Below the pieces are notes generated by a model. It was not told the DNA's origin and did not search any database. It saw nothing but the letters and a program-made list of their open reading frames with translations. Both the position numbers and the translations under genes were made by a program. From Saprospiraceae bacterium UBA3362 (GTDB lineage: Bacteria > Bacteroidota > Bacteroidia > Chitinophagales > Saprospiraceae), in NCBI GenBank assembly GCA_002360455.1, contig DEQQ01000003.1:1-7585 (forward strand): DNA of 7,585 nucleotides, given 5' to 3'. Positions 7,161 through 7,585 of the stretch are shown here, in pieces. The number at the start of each line of letters is the position of its first letter. Position 1 is the first letter of the stretch.

Positions 7161-7168
7161 CAAAGATA
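7161..7168 (-). promoter_or_regulatory. Candidate proximal -7 box for nrdBA
   Basis: On the minus strand this reads TATCTTTG, an exact TAnnTTTG match. The start would be near 7154, with a leader of about 52 nt before ATG 7101. The DNA about 20 nt further upstream is T-rich with no clear TTG, so the -33 half is weak. Its position downstream of TTG 7179 argues against that codon as the nrdB start. Confidence 0.4.
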
Positions 7169-7320
7169 CTATTACTCAAAAGAACTAAAAAAATATATAT
7201 GAATTATTTTAATATATTTTTTGTTTTAATGTATATTCTTTTGGTAATATGTATTTTATGCACGACGCTTTCTTTTTTTTACTTTTTTAAACACATTAAA
7301 TATTTCCTTAATATGTTACA

Positions 7321-7352
7321 CAAATGTAATAGAGAATTGCCCCAAAATTCAA
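7321..7352 (-). promoter_or_regulatory. Candidate distal promoter of nrdBA (-33 TTG and -7 TACATTTG)
   Basis: On the minus strand TTG (7352-7350) is followed after 21 nt by TACATTTG (7328-7321). Both boxes and the spacing fit the Bacteroidota/Flavobacterium promoter pattern TTG-N17-23-TAnnTTTG, which makes this the best promoter match in the window. The start would be near 7314, leaving a leader of about 213 nt before nrdB. The DnaA-box pair lies about 18 bp upstream of its -33 element. Confidence 0.5.
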
Positions 7353-7369
7353 CTAAAATCGGGGTCTAA

Positions 7370-7390
7370 TTTTCCACATTATGTGGATAA
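7370..7390. promoter_or_regulatory. Inverted pair of DnaA-box-like 9-mers upstream of nrdBA
   Basis: TTTTCCACA (7370-7378) fits the relaxed DnaA-box consensus TTWTNCACA. TGTGGATAA (7382-7390) is the exact reverse complement of the strong box TTATCCACA. They are separated by TTA and form a near-palindrome, TCCACAT-T-ATGTGGA. They stand just upstream of the distal nrdBA promoter. E. coli nrdAB also has DnaA boxes upstream of its promoter, so a similar control is plausible here. Binding has not been shown, and the palindrome could instead serve an unknown dimeric regulator. Confidence 0.5.
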
Positions 7391-7585
7391 CTCCGTTAAT
7401 GAGTTGATATCAATGCAATTGCAATTTTAGCCGATCAAAATATTCATAGTAAAATTATTCATTATATTTTCTCAATTGTCTCCTAATTAGCTAAACATTA
7501 ATTCCATTTATTATATTAGCTTTTTCCTAAACATGACACCTCCATATAAACAAGATCCTGTTTTCTGCTCTGGTCCCTTAAATCC

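Larger units (their letters stand above)
7102..7585. other. Upstream region of nrdBA, no clear gene
   Basis: The region holds the candidate nrdBA promoters and DnaA-box pair listed separately. Between about 7188 and 7260 it is very AT-rich, with repeated ATATAT-like runs. A 10-bp palindrome TGCAATTGCA lies at 7414-7423. At the right edge two short frames compete. On the plus strand ATG 7533 opens a 17-codon frame (MTPPYKQDPVFCSGPLN) that runs off the window. On the minus strand a frame ending at TAA 7511-7513 would give a C-terminus GGVMFRKKLI. Neither can be chosen from so little sequence. Confidence 0.45.

Noticed and set aside
6446..7188. Plus-strand open frames inside nrdB and nrdA
   Set aside because: They are opposite-strand shadows of strongly conserved genes and encode no recognisable protein.
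7188..7260. Repeated ATATAT-like motifs upstream of nrdB as possible NrdR boxes
   Set aside because: None shows the flanking ACAC...GTGT of an NrdR box, spacing is irregular, and the stretch is almost pure A/T, so such matches are expected by chance.
7370..7390. Chromosomal replication origin
   Set aside because: Only two good DnaA boxes are present, with no cluster and no dnaA/dnaN-type neighbours, so a regulatory site fits better than oriC.
7511..7585. Partial gene at the right edge (plus from ATG 7533, or minus ending at 7511-7513)
   Set aside because: Competing frames are open on both strands over fewer than 25 codons, with no promoter or recognisable residues to choose between them.

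Overview
The window looks like a chromosomal segment of an AT-rich member of the Bacteroidota. Three things point that way. Candidate promoters match the Bacteroidota -7 box TAnnTTTG. Start codons lack clear Shine-Dalgarno sequences. The class Ia ribonucleotide reductase has the eukaryote-like form common in this phylum. A GC-rich palindromic element at the left edge also resembles recurrent intergenic elements I remember from Bacteroidota genomes. The genus cannot be told from the sequence. Every gene I can support lies on the minus strand, so the biological order runs from high to low coordinates.

Layout from right to left. Positions 7102-7585 are a gene-free upstream region with two inverted DnaA-box-like 9-mers (7370-7390) and two candidate promoters (7321-7352 and 7161-7168). 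Then come nrdB (7101-6124) and nrdA (6071-3603), 52 nt apart and probably one operon encoding the small and large subunits of an aerobic, tyrosyl-radical ribonucleotide reductase. A gene-poor 745-bp stretch follows (3602-2858), holding a perfect 16-bp inverted repeat and possibly the remains of a decayed gene. Next is a 210-aa NAD(P)-binding atypical SDR-like protein (2857-2225) with its own candidate promoter. After 258 bp comes a gene for a secreted protein of about 543 aa (1966-335). It is split into three frames by two single-base homopolymer indels that compensate each other. The last 334 bp are non-coding and contain the structured GC-rich element (35-126).

How the genes relate: nrdB and nrdA form one enzyme that makes dNTPs for replication and repair, and the DnaA-box pair upstream suggests, by analogy with E. 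coli nrdAB, a link to the replication cycle. The SDR-like gene and the secreted-protein gene each seem to be separate transcription units with no visible link to nucleotide metabolism.

I see no new multi-gene system, CRISPR array, tRNA, rRNA, transposase or toxin-antitoxin pair. The points most worth checking are the doubly frameshifted secreted-protein gene, the DnaA boxes upstream of nrdBA, and the two palindromic elements.
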